The position numbers were made by a program, and so were the translations under genes. A stretch of 64,000 bases of DNA from CAYNJG01 sp965216885 (GTDB lineage Bacteria; Planctomycetota; Planctomycetia; Pirellulales; Pirellulaceae), in assembly GCA_965216885.1 (NCBI GenBank), contig OZ244208.1, forward strand, positions 1,426,001-1,490,000. Reading direction: 5' to 3'. Shown one piece after another: positions 62,920 through 64,000 of the stretch. A model generated the notes under the pieces. The model was given only the letters and a program-made list of their open reading frames with translations, did not search any database and had not been told where the DNA came from. Each line of letters opens with the position of its first letter. The first letter of the stretch is position 1.

Positions 62920-63996
62920 TTACGGCAGGTCGACCGTGTGCAGGTCCAACGAACCTTTGCTGTCCTCAGCAATCACCAGCACGTGTGCGTCGTTCAGACG
63001 ATCCATCTGTTGGACGCCCTTCAGCGACTCAATCGTTTCGTACGTCTGCCCGGCCGTGCCACCAATTCGCTCGGTGATGCCTTCGGTTCGTTCGATATCA
63101 CTGGTGCTGATTTTCATTACGCCGCGTGCTGTGTTCGACATCAGCAGGAAGTCCTCGCCATCCTGTTCGTAGACGAACATGTCCAGAGGGCGGTTACGAT
63201 TTCCCAGTTCCGCCAGCGTCGTTCCGCGAACGCTTGAATCGGGCTTGAATTCCTTCAGTGGAAACTTCACCAAGGGCGTGCATTGAAATCCGGCCAGCAA
63301 GTGTGGCTCGCCGTTGATCTTGAAAGGAATGAAGGTGCGAACCGTCGCCGTGTTTTCGAACTTACCGTGAGCTCCGTGATAGATCTCAACGTTCACGCCC
63401 TTGTCCGCTGCGAGGAATGGGAATACCAACTCGCGAACGTTCGCTTCTCGTTCGCCGGCGACACCCGAGACGAGCACCTTGCCTTCGCTGAAAGCCAGAT
63501 CGGTAATCGATTCGCTGCGGTAGTTGCGTCGACGTCGACCTTGGCCAACCTCTTTGTCGGCCGGGGCGTTGGGCAATTCCACTTTCGAGAAATCGATCTT
63601 GCTGGTGTCAATCTTGTGTACGTGGCCTTCGGAATCGAGCTTCACGAGCGCCGGCTTGCCATCCGCCGTGACGGACATGTATCCGTTACCGGATGCCGGG
63701 TTTACTGCGAGGTCATTGATCTTGCATTCCTTCGCCGATAGGGCTTCTGCGACGGCCTTGTCGATGTCGTGGATGTGGAGATCGACTTCGTTCGGCGAAC
63801 CCGACTTGTCGCCGGTATCAATCGCCACAACGGTTGCCGCCATTGGATCGCCAACGAAGAGCACTCCATTGTCACCGAATGCGAGCGGGCCGGCGGACTC
63901 CAGGCCAGGGTCACCCGTTTTCATTCCCCATTCAGCGGCCGTCAGGGAGGGCGTTAAAAATGAACAGACAATGCAGCAGAGCAAGAGACGTCGCAT
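62920..63996 (-). CDS. Exported beta-propeller-like protein of unknown function
   Basis: A 358-residue protein with a signal peptide (about 1-20, ending SLTAAEW). Repeating strand-turn units such as GPLAFGDNGVLFVGDPMAAT, INDLAVNPASGNGYMSV, ITDLAFSEGKVLVSGVAG and RPLDMFVYEQDGEDFLLMSN suggest a beta propeller. The start lies four bases inside the window edge, so the ribosome binding site cannot be seen. The family and role are unknown. Confidence 0.75.
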   Translation of the reverse strand: MRRLLLCCIVCSFLTPSLTAAEWGMKTGDPGLESAGPLAFGDNGVLFVGDPMAATVVAIDTGDKSGSPNEVDLHIHDIDKAVAEALSAKECKINDLAVNPASGNGYMSVTADGKPALVKLDSEGHVHKIDTSKIDFSKVELPNAPADKEVGQGRRRRNYRSESITDLAFSEGKVLVSGVAGEREANVRELVFPFLAADKGVNVEIYHGAHGKFENTATVRTFIPFKINGEPHLLAGFQCTPLVKFPLKEFKPDSSVRGTTLAELGNRNRPLDMFVYEQDGEDFLLMSNTARGVMKISTSDIERTEGITERIGGTAGQTYETIESLKGVQQMDRLNDAHVLVIAEDSKGSLDLHTVDLP

Positions 63997-64000
63997 GGCT

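Noticed and set aside
1..64000. tRNA or rRNA genes
   Set aside because: No cloverleaf-like segment with a TTCGA-type arm and no rRNA core sequence was recognised on either strand; a covariance-model search would be decisive.

Overview
The window reads as chromosomal DNA of a planctomycete, probably of the Pirellulales type. This rests on gene content only: an ECF sigma factor paired with a membrane Ser/Thr kinase, a secreted acidic protein with an N-terminal LESKRLLAAD-type motif and C-terminal dockerin-like repeats, a dispersed lipopolysaccharide (LPS) gene set, a Tad pilus locus, and several large secreted proteins with no recognisable family. No rRNA, tRNA, CRISPR array, insertion sequence or phage gene was recognised. 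Genes are densely packed on both strands and the window looks like ordinary chromosome, not an island.

Layout. 0-9.2 kb: the end of an unknown gene, a HAMP-type membrane protein, a 51-residue membrane protein, glgC, a dicarboxylate/amino-acid:cation symporter with a large extra domain, an ECF sigma factor followed by a kinase fused to a periplasmic substrate-binding-like domain, and a hybrid histidine kinase. 9.2-18.3 kb, minus strand: a Tad (Flp) pilus locus in the order flp, cpaA, cpaB, cpaC, cpaE, cpaF, tadB, tadC, broken up by hairpin terminators. 18.7-26.8 kb: clpS, mtaB, an FG-GAP repeat protein, an OmpR-type two-component system with an acidic sensor domain, the acidic secreted protein and a YheT-like hydrolase.

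26.9-41.4 kb is rich in outer-membrane biogenesis genes. On the minus strand skp, lpxC, lpxA and a Gfo/Idh dehydrogenase form an operon. After a degenerate receiver, an FHA-GAF histidine kinase and mfd, the plus strand carries kdsD, kdsC and a 1006-residue membrane-anchored protein that looks like a fused LptC/LptA bridge; this matches the E. coli order kdsD-kdsC-lptC-lptA. Lipid A acylation and deacetylation, Kdo synthesis, outer-membrane chaperoning and probably LPS transport are thus all represented.

41.4-64 kb: a secreted protein of unknown function, pabA, moeA, a CBS protein, an AlkD-like repair protein, a PilZ protein, an RluA-type pseudouridine synthase, a Tat-exported sugar isomerase-like protein, a four-gene minus-strand cluster built on a MacB/LolD-type ABC transporter, a secretin-N-domain-like secreted protein, a VOC protein, a three-gene ABC-2 export cluster with a duplicated-domain partner, and two secreted proteins of unknown function.

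The observations most worth following up are the LptC/LptA-like fusion beside kdsDC, the pairing of an acidic-patch sensor kinase with an acidic dockerin protein, the kinase-TAXI fusion, and the two uncharacterised ABC clusters.
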